Positions 15,307-23,981 of a stretch of 27,204 nt of DNA are shown piece after piece. The stretch is from UBA8886 sp002731655 (GTDB lineage: Archaea > Thermoplasmatota > Poseidoniia > MGIII > CG-Epi1), in NCBI GenBank assembly GCA_030754655.1, contig JASLZX010000014.1, forward strand, positions 1-27,204, written 5' to 3'. Every line of letters begins with the position of its first letter. Within the stretch, counting starts at the first letter, position 1. Made by a program: the position numbers and the translations under genes. A model generated the notes under the pieces. It did not search any database, was not told where the DNA came from, and worked only from the letters and a program-made list of their open reading frames with translations.

Positions 15307-16574
15307 CGCAGCCGCAGCGTCGCCTCGCGGTCCGGTCCGAAGGAGAGCAGGCCTGCCGGGACCCCCAGCCGGCTGGTTAGGAACGTGATGAAGTCATTGA
15401 CCTCCGCCGGCAGGCTGCCCGCTGCAGCCGCCGCCTGCCATTCCGCGGGCGAGAGTGCCGGCCAGCCCGCCAGCGTTTCGTAGATTGGCGTGCACTCGGC
15501 GAGAAGCGTCATCGAGGCGGGAAAGTGTTCAAGGCGGCCGTGCGGAGTTTCGTAAGCGGTGCAGACCCGGATTTCGTCGAGGCCGCCCAGCACGTCAAGC
15601 TTGGTTATTGCCAGCTCGCTGAAGCCGCAGAGCCGCTGCGAGTGCTCGAGCATTACCATGTCTAGCCAGCCGCAACGGCGGGGGCGGCCGGTGGTGGTGC
15701 CGAACTCGCCCCCGACGTCGCGCATGTGCTCGCCGGTGGCGTCCTCCAGCTCGGTCGGGAAGGGGCCGGTGCCGACGCGCGTGACGTATGCCTTGGTTAC
15801 TCCCACGACGCGCTCGATGAGGCCGGGCGCAATCCCGGCGCCCTGCGCCATCCCGGCCGGAGTTGGACTCGACGAGGTTACGAAAGGGTAGATTCCATGA
15901 TCTATGTCTATATGCACGCCCTGCGCCCCTTCAAGCAACACGCCTCTGTCAAGCCGCTCGGCAATCGCGAGCGAGGCGTTGCCGATGCTGCTTTCCAGCG
16001 TCGCGCCCCAGCTAGCGGCGAGGTCGTAGAGCTGCTCCAGCTCCAGCCGGTCGCCGGTGCCGTAGTAGTCGAGCAGCGCCTGCGTCCGCGGCACCACCCT
16101 CTCGAGTCGCTCACGCAATGTTTGCGGCTCGAGCAGGTCACCCATGCGAATCCCGAAGCGGGTGGCGCGGTCGCCATAGGCGGGGCCGATGCCCTTGCCG
16201 GTGGTCCCGGCAGCGCCACCCTCCTTTGCGCGCTCCTCGGCGCCGTCGAGAAGCCGGTGGTAGGGCATCACGACATGCGCGCGCTCCGAAATCAGCAGCT
16301 TGCCCCGGCTGTCACCCAGCTGCTCGAGCTCCACCAGCAATTGTTCAGGGTCGATTACCATCCCCGCACCGGCGATAGCCAGAACCTCGCTGCGCAGGAT
16401 TCCCGACGGAAGCAGGTGCAGCTTGTGGCTCTCACCGTCGATGACGACAGTGTGTCCGGCATTGCTGCCGCCCTGTCCTCGCACGACAGTCCCGACGTCG
16501 CCGGCGAGCCAGTCGGTGATTTTCCCCTTGCCTTCGTCGCCCCACTGTGCACCAACGACAGCGAGGACGCTCAC
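15303..16574 (-). CDS. purA: adenylosuccinate synthetase
   Basis: Converts IMP and aspartate to adenylosuccinate with GTP, the first committed step to AMP. The 423-residue protein starts VLAVVGAQWGDEGKGK, with catalytic Asp13 and, in GGSNAGHTVV, His41 at the family numbering. GTTGKGIGPAYGDR, VTRVGTGPFPTEL and TTGRPRRCGWLD follow. The frame is open further upstream, but the true start is the GTG at 16574. That choice overlaps the RND gene stop by four bases (GTGA) and puts the family N-terminus where it belongs. The 3' end shares a CTAG with the stop of the convergent glycine-heptad gene. Co-transcription with the upstream exporter gene is likely. Confidence 0.95.
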   Translation of the reverse strand: MSVLAVVGAQWGDEGKGKITDWLAGDVGTVVRGQGGSNAGHTVVIDGESHKLHLLPSGILRSEVLAIAGAGMVIDPEQLLVELEQLGDSRGKLLISERAHVVMPYHRLLDGAEERAKEGGAAGTTGKGIGPAYGDRATRFGIRMGDLLEPQTLRERLERVVPRTQALLDYYGTGDRLELEQLYDLAASWGATLESSIGNASLAIAERLDRGVLLEGAQGVHIDIDHGIYPFVTSSSPTPAGMAQGAGIAPGLIERVVGVTKAYVTRVGTGPFPTELEDATGEHMRDVGGEFGTTTGRPRRCGWLDMVMLEHSQRLCGFSELAITKLDVLGGLDEIRVCTAYETPHGRLEHFPASMTLLAECTPIYETLAGWPALSPAEWQAAAAAGSLPAEVNDFITFLTSRLGVPAGLLSFGPDREATLRLR

Positions 16575-19429
16575 GAGAGCGTCCCGCCCGCCTTGATAAT
16601 AGTAGCGTAAAGCGCCGGCAGCAGGAACATAGCGGCAATCATCGAAGCCAGCAGGAGCACCATAATGATGAAGACGAACCACCAGAGCGCGGAAATCTTG
16701 ATGGCGAAGGCCGCCATCAGCCCGAAGAGCGTGACGAGCGTCGCTTCACCCAGTGTTTGCGCAGTGCGCGCCGTAGCGCGATAAACGCTCGGCAGGTTGA
16801 CGCCGCCCTCAATCACGCGCTGCGTGACGTGGATTGAGAAATCGATGCCGACGCCAATCACGATTGAGCCAATCATCACCGTCACCAGCGAGAGCGACTG
16901 CCCCAGCGCGACGAAGGTGAGCGGCTCGAGCGAAACCACCCAGACCACAGGTATCGTCGTCACCAGCCCCAGCTTCCAGTTGCGACCAAACGTAAGGGTC
17001 AGTATTGCGAAGACCAGAATGAGGCAGATGGCGAGTGTCTGCAACTGCGAGGTGATTAGCTGCGCGTTGACGCTGGTGCCGATGGCCGCTACGCCAGTCA
17101 GCGCCGAGACCTTGACTGGCGCATAGTCCCAATCGTCGCGCACCGCGTTGACGCCAGTCACCGCCGCCTCCATGCCCCGGATGTCCATCAGCGGCATATC
17201 GACGTAGACTAGCGTTTTCGAGTAGCCGTCGTTCATCAGCATCCCCAGCGCCTCATCGGTCAGGGAATCGTAGAATACATTCAGCAGGTATTTCTGGAAA
17301 TCGCGACCCACGGCAGGATTGTTGGCAACCCGAGGGTCGTGCAGGATTTCCCAGAACGAGCGCTCGAAGCTGCCGAGGCCAAGCAAATCGAAAAGGTCAG
17401 AGACCGTTGCCGACTGGTTAGTCTGCACCTTCACCGTTTTCATCAGGTCGGTGATGGCAATTGCGTTGACGTTCGGGACATCGTTGAGCCCCTCACGCGT
17501 GGTGTTATCCCGTTCCCCCGTTACGAGCAAGTCTATCTGGTCGAGATGGTCGACCGCGTCGTCATTAGTCTCGTCAAAGGCGTTACGGAAATCGCCCCTC
17601 ACAATAATCATCCCCAGCGCGCCAGCGTTGAAGTTCTCCGAATACTTGACAATCCCGACTAGCGTCGGCTCGTCATTGGGGACCATTTCGAGGTAATCGA
17701 TGTTGGTCTCGAGCATCGGCAGGACGCCGAGCGAGAGCAGCATCAGCACCAGCATCACTACCAGCACCGGCCGGTTGTGCTCGGTAACGACCTTCGCCAG
17801 CATACGCCATTCGCCCTCGGTCTTGTGGTAATCGTAATCGGTCCAGACCGCTATCGCGGGAGCCATGATGAAGGTGGTCAGCAGGCAGAAAAGGATGCCC
17901 ATCGTTAGCGAGAAGCCAACAGTGAAAACTGGGTCCAAGTTGGTGTACATCAAGCTGCCGAAGCCAATCATGGTCGTCACAGCCGAGAGCACGATGGCAC
18001 GCCCCGTGGTGGAGAGGGCGCGCATCATGCGCTCCCGCGCATCGGCGCCCCTCTCCTCGGTAAAGCGGTTGGTGAGGTGGAGCCCGTAGGCCACACCGAG
18101 CGCCATCAGAATCGGGCCGAGCGCAATAATCGTCGGCGTCACCTCGCGCCCCCACCAGCCAATGACGCCGTAGGTGAAGAAAATCCCGTAAAGCGTCGGC
18201 ACGCCGGCAATCAGCACGGCCCGAATTCGCTTGTGAAGCGCGAAAATCATCAGCGCACAGAGCACGACGCCAATCGGGAAGACGTTCCAGAATTCCTGGA
18301 ACGAACGCTCGGTGATGGCCTGCGTCACCGGCACCGGTCCGGTCAGCGCCATGTCACTGTAGGTCTCGCCGTTAGGGCGGTTGGGGAGTTCGTCTCCCCG
18401 CACATCGAGCGCCTCCTGTACGGCAGCAATCGCGATTGCGGGGTCAACTGTGCTGGTGATGCCGAATACCATTACGCCGGTATCCCAGATGCCGTCGCCG
18501 TTAGTGTCGCGGATGACCTTGTTGAGCACAGATTCCGGGATGTCGTCGGTGTAGCCGTCGATGTCGGACTGGCTCGGGATTTCGTAGCTCCCAAGCGTGC
18601 CGGTAGCCACTGCCAGCTGCTTGGCCGCCTGCGCCATCTGCTTGGCGAGCAGCGCCGCGTCACGCGTGAGGTCGTCGGTTTCGGCCGCCGCCCAGTCATC
18701 GGCATTGTTGATGAGCGCGTCATAGGCCCGGGAGTTGCTCGAATGCAGTTCCTTGATAATCGTCGAAATACTGAGCGAGAAGACAATATTGTCAATCTCG
18801 CCACTATCGCTGGGAACGACCCCCGGCTGGCCTGGCTCCTCAATCTGCCCGATAAAATCCAGCTCGCGCTCGACAAAATCCATCTCGAGCAGCACACGCC
18901 GTTCGGTGATGTTGGTCTTGTCGCTCATCTCATAAGCGTTGCGCGTCTCAACGTAAATCACGATGACGTCGGTGGACCAGTCCTCGCGCACTTCGTACAG
19001 CAGCGCCTCCTCCGGGGAGCCGCGCGGAAGGTAAACTTCCATCGCGCCGTTGACATTAGTCTGGCCGATGCCGACCAGCATGATCAGCATGATTACGGTC
19101 ATGACCCCCAGCGTCAGCGGCGGCTGCGCGGTCGTGATGCGCACCAGTCCGCGCGACCACGGACCGATTTCGACCTCCGGCAGAGACGCCTCGGGAACCG
19201 GCTCCGCCTCGGGAACCGGCTCCGCCTCGGGCGCAGCGCTCCGCTCGCGTTGTTTCCGCGCCAGCCGTTTTACCGACTCGGGCGAGGAAATCGCTATCGA
19301 GCGCTTAACCTCCTCGAAGCGCTTGCCCATCGCCTCGCGATCGAGCAGCTCATCACGCTTGCGCGCCTGCCCGTCAAAGAAACGGTCGATGCGGCTGCGG
19401 ATGCCTTCTTCCTCTTCGTCTGACGACAA
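16571..19429 (-). CDS. RND/MMPL-superfamily exporter (archaeal HAE3-like)
   Basis: A 952-residue RND-superfamily membrane protein of the single-chain archaeal type related to the HAE3 group and MmpL/HpnN exporters. Residues 1-95 are a charged cytoplasmic extension with two PEAEPV repeats. A first membrane helix (near 103-120) follows, then an extracytoplasmic domain, and a five-helix block with GPILMALGVAYGLHLTNRFTEER and RAIVLSAVTTMIGFGSLMYT. A second extracytoplasmic domain and a final block containing GSIVIGVGIDFSIHVTQRV complete it. Such proteins export lipids or hydrophobic compounds using ion gradients. The first external loop carries DTNGDGIWD near residue 305, a calcium-loop-like motif. 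The start is TTG at 19427-19429, with GGGAG seven bases upstream and TATAAAA at 19463-19469. The next in-frame ATG is residue 31. The substrate is unknown. Confidence 0.85.
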   Translation of the reverse strand: MSSDEEEEGIRSRIDRFFDGQARKRDELLDREAMGKRFEEVKRSIAISSPESVKRLARKQRERSAAPEAEPVPEAEPVPEASLPEVEIGPWSRGLVRITTAQPPLTLGVMTVIMLIMLVGIGQTNVNGAMEVYLPRGSPEEALLYEVREDWSTDVIVIYVETRNAYEMSDKTNITERRVLLEMDFVERELDFIGQIEEPGQPGVVPSDSGEIDNIVFSLSISTIIKELHSSNSRAYDALINNADDWAAAETDDLTRDAALLAKQMAQAAKQLAVATGTLGSYEIPSQSDIDGYTDDIPESVLNKVIRDTNGDGIWDTGVMVFGITSTVDPAIAIAAVQEALDVRGDELPNRPNGETYSDMALTGPVPVTQAITERSFQEFWNVFPIGVVLCALMIFALHKRIRAVLIAGVPTLYGIFFTYGVIGWWGREVTPTIIALGPILMALGVAYGLHLTNRFTEERGADARERMMRALSTTGRAIVLSAVTTMIGFGSLMYTNLDPVFTVGFSLTMGILFCLLTTFIMAPAIAVWTDYDYHKTEGEWRMLAKVVTEHNRPVLVVMLVLMLLSLGVLPMLETNIDYLEMVPNDEPTLVGIVKYSENFNAGALGMIIVRGDFRNAFDETNDDAVDHLDQIDLLVTGERDNTTREGLNDVPNVNAIAITDLMKTVKVQTNQSATVSDLFDLLGLGSFERSFWEILHDPRVANNPAVGRDFQKYLLNVFYDSLTDEALGMLMNDGYSKTLVYVDMPLMDIRGMEAAVTGVNAVRDDWDYAPVKVSALTGVAAIGTSVNAQLITSQLQTLAICLILVFAILTLTFGRNWKLGLVTTIPVVWVVSLEPLTFVALGQSLSLVTVMIGSIVIGVGIDFSIHVTQRVIEGGVNLPSVYRATARTAQTLGEATLVTLFGLMAAFAIKISALWWFVFIIMVLLLASMIAAMFLLPALYATIIKAGGTLS
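19190..19225 (-). repeat. two perfect 18-base tandem repeats in the RND gene
   Basis: The unit CTCGGGAACCGGCTCCGC (plus-strand reading) occurs at 19190-19207 and 19208-19225, and a partial third copy begins at 19226. It encodes the PEAEPV repeats in the cytoplasmic N-terminus. The repeat number may vary between strains. Confidence 0.9.
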
Positions 19430-19462
19430 TGGAACGCTCCCGCGCGCCCACGTAGGGGCCGG

Positions 19463-19469
19463 TTTTATA
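19463..19469 (-). promoter_or_regulatory. TATA box of the RND-purA operon
   Basis: TATAAAA on the minus strand, centre 19466, predicts a start near 19440, about 11 bases upstream of the TTG start codon of the RND gene. Confidence 0.55.
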
Positions 19470-19495
19470 GCATTGACGTGACGCGAACGGGAAGC

Positions 19496-19504
19496 TTATA
19501 ATAA
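19496..19504 (+). promoter_or_regulatory. TATA box of the surface-protein/ABC operon
   Basis: TTATAATAA, centre 19500, lies 29 bases before the ATG at 19529, giving a leader of about three bases. No other good TATA box was seen before the ABC genes, so this probably drives all three genes. Confidence 0.6.
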
Positions 19505-19528
19505 CGCCGGACAGCGTGAGCGAGTCCA

Positions 19529-22500
19529 ATGGCCACCCGGTCTTTGCTGCTGGTTACCGCCGCAGTCCTGCTGGCACTCGCTGCTCCCACCGATGGTGAG
19601 GTGGACCTACAGGTGCTCTCGCTGGAATACGGCTATGACCTTGTGGAAGGGGAAGTTCCCATCACGCTTGTTGAAAGCGGCAGAGACAATGGTACCCAGT
19701 TCCGCTACCTTATCCTGGATGACTACTCCGAGGCACCTGAAAACTGGTCTCAGCCCGGGTTCAATGATTCGAACTGGTCGTTTGGCGGGGCACCCTTCGG
19801 TGACAGGGAATACAACAACGTAGATCCCAATACCGACTGGGACACAGATGGCAGTTCGCCGTATGAGAATGATATCCTGCTGGTCAGACACAGGTTCGAC
19901 CGGCCGGCTGGAACACTCCTCTCAGCCGAGATTAACGTAGCGTTCGCCAACTACTGCACGCCGTATCTCAATGGCAACCTCATCTACAGCGAGCGCGGTG
20001 GTAACAGCCACGGCGCCGAGTACTGGAACGGCGATGGTACCGAATCTCTGGCTCCGGAACTGTTCAACAGAAGCGGTAACCTACTTGCGATTTACGCACG
20101 GGACTACGTCTACGGGTCAGGAGGACAAAACCGCCAGTGGCTTGACCTGCAGATAACTGGAGGCATCGACGCCCCTCTCAACACGACAACGGAACCAGTC
20201 ACCCTGGGCGACCGGCTGACGCTGGCACTGGAAGTGGCAAACGAAGGTAACGCGACCGCCACAAATGCCACCATTACGCTACAGGTCGATGGGGAAACGA
20301 TGTGGCAGCAATTCCTCCCGTCAGTCGCTGCCAACGCCAACGCAACAATACTAGTGGACTGGACCCCACACAGGCTGGGCGACATTCCGCTCAACCTGAG
20401 TATCAGCAGCGAAAGCAACGAGAGCAACTACCTCAACAATTCACTGGAGATTATGCTTCATATCCATCACTGGGGGTATGCGCTGGAATACGGTGGCGTC
20501 ATTCCAGTCGTAAATTCGACCCTTGTGACGTCACTCAACATCACAGTCCGCAACACCGGGGACCTCCCTGACGTGCTGACGTTCGCTACCAGTGAACGGC
20601 CGACGGGCTGGGACATTGACTACCTGCCTGGAAGCATGTCGCTCGCTCCTGGAGAAAGCGGTGAACTGCTAGTCAGTGTCGAGGTTTCATCTATGACAAC
20701 GGATGGAGAATGGAATTTCTCAATAGAGACTACATCGCAGAATTCTGCGCGGCGCGTCAGCTTCCCACTAGTCCAGAGCGGGCGTACTGCCGCGACTGAA
20801 TGGAGCTGGACCAACTCCACCAATACCAGTCAGCAACTCTACGATAACCTGAACTGGACGCTGCCCGGCTTCAACGACTCCGGCTGGCGTATGGATGGTG
20901 CTGCACCATTTGGCGATAATTCCATAAGTGGAGTGAACTATAACACCGAGTGGGATGGGGACAACTACGCCTACTTCCGCCACGCTTTCAACGTCAGTAA
21001 CCTCGACATCTACACGGAAGGCGTACTGACCCTCAGCATAGCTACCAACGGTGCCGGCGCCCACTACATCAATGGCAACCTGATTTTCAGCGACCTTGGG
21101 GGCGGCGACCATGGTGCCCAGTACTGGAACAGAGAGGAACTCGACAACACGAACGCACTGCTGGAGGGGGAGAATGTCCTTGCTTCGGTGGTCCGCAATA
21201 ATCAGAATACACAGTGGTACGACGAGCGGCTCGATGCAGACATCCGGCAAGCGAACTACTGGAACTTCCACCCGCAGCCGCTCAGCATCTCGGTGCTGCT
21301 CGACACGAAAGCGCCCTCCTCGCTGGTCGAGGACCAGGGCGGCTTCCGCAATTCCACGGAGGTCGAAATTAACTGGCGGCTGCTCGCCAACGCGACCGAC
21401 CTCGCCGGCTTTCGCATCGACTACGCGCTCAACAACGGCAGCGGCTGGGGCGCATGGGAAGCGCTGGGCGAGTTCAGCGGCTACAACACTACTTTCAGCG
21501 GCGGCAGCAACGGCACCATCTACCGCTTCCGCTCAATCTCGTTCGACACCCGCGGTAACGTCGAGAGCAAGTCCACATACGGCACCGAATTCCTGATTGA
21601 TACCGCCCCACCCGCCTCGCTGCTGAGGGTGGTCGACACCACCGGTAACCCGACCAACCTGACCGGCATCTACCTCGCGTGGGAACCGGCTACCGCCACT
21701 GACAACGACATCGCCAGCTACCGGCTGCAATTGCGCAACGGCTCCGGCTGGGATACGCTAGCGATCTACGCCGCGACGGGTGAGCACTACTTCACGCCCG
21801 CCACCGACGGAGAATACGCGTTCCGCGTGCTCGCGACCGATTATGCCGGCAACGGCGAGGCGAAGCCGGAGGCCGATGTTATAATCAGCTTCGACCGGCA
21901 GCGCCCCGAAGTGACGCTTTCAGCGCTACCGCAGCTCTGGGGCGAAAGCGTCCTCGCGCTGCAGCTGCTGGGCGACACCAGCGGGCTCGCCGACGTCGAA
22001 TTGCAATACGCGCTGCTTGCCGAGGGGAGCGAGATGATGCTCGGCTGGGGCGCGCTGCCAGTCAACTGGGACAACGGCAGCGCGCTCTTCCCGGGGCTGG
22101 CCGACGGGCGCAGCTACTGGTTCCGGCTGGCGCCGGTCGACGCGGCGGGCAACACCGCCAGCCGCACACCGTATGTTTTCGAGACCAGCAGCGACGGGAC
22201 GGCTGGTGCGAGCGTGACGTTGCCGGTGCTTCCGCTGAAGCCGGTCTACATCGGGCTGCTCGCCAACGTCGCCGTCGCGGTTGACGTGGAGGGCGACGGC
22301 AGCTTCGAGGTCGAGCTGGACGAGTATTTCGGCAGCGACCCGTCGCAGATGCTCGCCATCCAGTTCCGCGTTGATTACACCAGCGGGACACTCTACTTCG
22401 GCGACGGCGTGGACGGCTACCGCCCATCGGCCAACGCGATGCTGCGCATCAGCTACGCCGGCTATGACGCGACGACTACGATTGACCTGACGCCGCCCGG

Positions 22501-23185
22501 CATCGTGCAGAGCATGCGCGCCTACAGCGAGAATTTCACGGACGTCGAGCTACAGTGGGAATCGGCGCCCGACGTCAGCAGCTACCGCGTCGAGCGCTCG
22601 GGCAACCTCTCGCTCGGCTGGGTATTGCGCGCTGAACTCGCGCCGCAGGAATTCGAGCTGAACAGCTACGCCGAGAAAAACCTCGCGGGGCAGGTGTGGT
22701 ATTACCGCGTGATTGCGCTCGACCGTATGGGCTACGAATCTGTGGGAATGGAGTACCTCGGGAGCACCGTTGAGCGGGTGATGGTCGACCTGACGCCACC
22801 ACCGGCGGTGGTCGAGAATCCCACCGTCAGCAGCAGCGACCAGGAAGTGCCAGCGTGGCTGCTGCCGCTGGTTGCCGGCCTCGCGCTCCTCGGTGGTGGC
22901 GTGGCGCTGTTCGCGTCACGCCGCTCTGCGGGCGAAGCCGAAGTGGGGCCTTCGCTCGAGACGGTTGATGCGCTAATCGAGCCAGTCCCGGTGGTCGAGG
23001 CCATCCCGGAAGAGGAAGAGCCGGAACTAGGCGTTTTCAGCGTGGTCTCGGGCACCGAATACTCGCGCCACGTGCGCTTCCGCTGCCAAGGCGGCTGCGA
23101 CCGCGAATTCCCCGGGCTGCGCGACGAAGAAGAAATTGTCTGCCCCCACTGCGGCACGCTCGGACCGACGCCCGAACTGCCTTAA
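19529..23185 (+). CDS. large multidomain surface protein with C-terminal membrane anchor and cytoplasmic zinc ribbon
   Basis: A 1218-residue exported protein of unknown role. A signal peptide covers about residues 1-23. Two similar jelly-roll modules, near 70-210 and 421-572, both contain PGFNDS.W, APFGD, an N/T-rich D.D stretch, a YLNGNLIYSE or YINGNLIFSD strand, and HGA.YWN; this resembles galactose-binding-like carbohydrate modules. Between them lie a CARDB-like domain (about 213-310) and a NEW3/FixG-like domain (about 320-410). Several Fn3/Ig-like modules then fill 585-1100, one introduced by DTAPPASLL and another by LTPPGIVQS. A membrane helix lies near 1109-1127, followed by basic residues, then an acidic stretch and a zinc ribbon (CQGGC and CPHC, near 1186-1212) on the cytoplasmic side. 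N-glycosylation sequons are very frequent in the first half. Base composition shifts inside the gene near 21270. Confidence 0.85.
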   Translation: MATRSLLLVTAAVLLALAAPTDGEVDLQVLSLEYGYDLVEGEVPITLVESGRDNGTQFRYLILDDYSEAPENWSQPGFNDSNWSFGGAPFGDREYNNVDPNTDWDTDGSSPYENDILLVRHRFDRPAGTLLSAEINVAFANYCTPYLNGNLIYSERGGNSHGAEYWNGDGTESLAPELFNRSGNLLAIYARDYVYGSGGQNRQWLDLQITGGIDAPLNTTTEPVTLGDRLTLALEVANEGNATATNATITLQVDGETMWQQFLPSVAANANATILVDWTPHRLGDIPLNLSISSESNESNYLNNSLEIMLHIHHWGYALEYGGVIPVVNSTLVTSLNITVRNTGDLPDVLTFATSERPTGWDIDYLPGSMSLAPGESGELLVSVEVSSMTTDGEWNFSIETTSQNSARRVSFPLVQSGRTAATEWSWTNSTNTSQQLYDNLNWTLPGFNDSGWRMDGAAPFGDNSISGVNYNTEWDGDNYAYFRHAFNVSNLDIYTEGVLTLSIATNGAGAHYINGNLIFSDLGGGDHGAQYWNREELDNTNALLEGENVLASVVRNNQNTQWYDERLDADIRQANYWNFHPQPLSISVLLDTKAPSSLVEDQGGFRNSTEVEINWRLLANATDLAGFRIDYALNNGSGWGAWEALGEFSGYNTTFSGGSNGTIYRFRSISFDTRGNVESKSTYGTEFLIDTAPPASLLRVVDTTGNPTNLTGIYLAWEPATATDNDIASYRLQLRNGSGWDTLAIYAATGEHYFTPATDGEYAFRVLATDYAGNGEAKPEADVIISFDRQRPEVTLSALPQLWGESVLALQLLGDTSGLADVELQYALLAEGSEMMLGWGALPVNWDNGSALFPGLADGRSYWFRLAPVDAAGNTASRTPYVFETSSDGTAGASVTLPVLPLKPVYIGLLANVAVAVDVEGDGSFEVELDEYFGSDPSQMLAIQFRVDYTSGTLYFGDGVDGYRPSANAMLRISYAGYDATTTIDLTPPGIVQSMRAYSENFTDVELQWESAPDVSSYRVERSGNLSLGWVLRAELAPQEFELNSYAEKNLAGQVWYYRVIALDRMGYESVGMEYLGSTVERVMVDLTPPPAVVENPTVSSSDQEVPAWLLPLVAGLALLGGGVALFASRRSAGEAEVGPSLETVDALIEPVPVVEAIPEEEEPELGVFSVVSGTEYSRHVRFRCQGGCDREFPGLRDEEEIVCPHCGTLGPTPELP

Positions 23186-23207
23186 CCGGCGGGCTAGTGC
23201 GAGGGTA

Positions 23208-23981
23208 ATGGCACTGCTCGAACTGGAGCGGGTCTCGCGCATCTATGATACGGGGGGCGAGCGCATCCACGCGCTCGACGACTTCAGCCTGACAGTGGAT
23301 GAGGGCGCAATCGTGCTGCTGGTGGGGCCATCCGGCTCGGGCAAGACGACGCTGCTGAACGTGATTTCAGCCCTCGACGCGCCGACCAGCGGTAGCTACC
23401 ACTTCGGCGGCGAGCTGGTGCCGCACGACGACGTCGAGGCGATGACTGCCTTCCGGCGACGCAACGTCGGCTACGTCTTTCAGTTCTTCAACCTGCTCGG
23501 CGACCTGACCTCGCTCGAAAACATCCTGTTGGTGCAGGAACTGACTGGCGGCCGCGACGAGCCACGCGCGAAGGAACTGCTGGCGCTGGTCGGCCTCGCC
23601 GGCCTCGAGGAGCGCTTCCCGTCCGAGATGAGTGGCGGACAGCAGCAGCGGGTCGCGATTGCGCGCTCGCTCGCCAAGACGCCGCGGCTGCTGCTGGGCG
23701 ACGAGCCGACCGGCAACCTAGATTCGGAGACGACACGGCAGGTGATGGAGGTGCTGGTTGACGCCTGCCGCACCGAGAAAATCACGGCAGTACTGGTCTC
23801 GCACGACCACGCGCTCGAGCGCTACGCGACGCGAGTCATCGCCATCGACTCCGGCAAACTGGTCGAGGACCGGCCGGGCGAGCTGGCAACGGTGAAGGGC
23901 GCGGTCAAGGAGGCGGGGCGTTCATCGCGGAAGGCGCTGAAATCGCTGGCGGAGAAGGCGCGCCGGCTCTCGCAGCGATGA
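23208..23981 (+). CDS. ABC transporter ATPase, MacB/LolD type
   Basis: A 257-residue ATP-binding subunit for the permease that follows. Walker A is GPSGSGKTT (about residues 42-50). The Q-loop VFQFFNLLGDLTSLEN, the signature SGGQQQRVAIARSLA, the Walker B LLLGDEPTGNLDSE and the H-loop VSHDH are all intact. The signature and PTGNLDSE sequence are those of the MacB/LolD/FtsE group, which power mechanotransmission rather than channel transport. A basic helical extension of about 35 residues follows the core and may contact the permease. The ATG at 23208 follows a GAGGG. An open frame extends upstream to 23136 but overlaps the surface protein end. The gene starts 22 bases after the surface-protein stop and overlaps the permease start by four bases (ATGA). 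Confidence 0.93.
   Translation: MALLELERVSRIYDTGGERIHALDDFSLTVDEGAIVLLVGPSGSGKTTLLNVISALDAPTSGSYHFGGELVPHDDVEAMTAFRRRNVGYVFQFFNLLGDLTSLENILLVQELTGGRDEPRAKELLALVGLAGLEERFPSEMSGGQQQRVAIARSLAKTPRLLLGDEPTGNLDSETTRQVMEVLVDACRTEKITAVLVSHDHALERYATRVIAIDSGKLVEDRPGELATVKGAVKEAGRSSRKALKSLAEKARRLSQR

Noticed and set aside
16575..16682. Longer N-terminus for PurA
   Set aside because: The extension lies inside the RND coding region; the GTG at 16574 gives Asp13 and His41 at their family positions.
18077..19423. Long plus-strand open frame (448 codons) opposite the RND gene
   Set aside because: Antisense shadow with His/Arg-rich composition and no domain; the minus strand encodes a clear RND protein.
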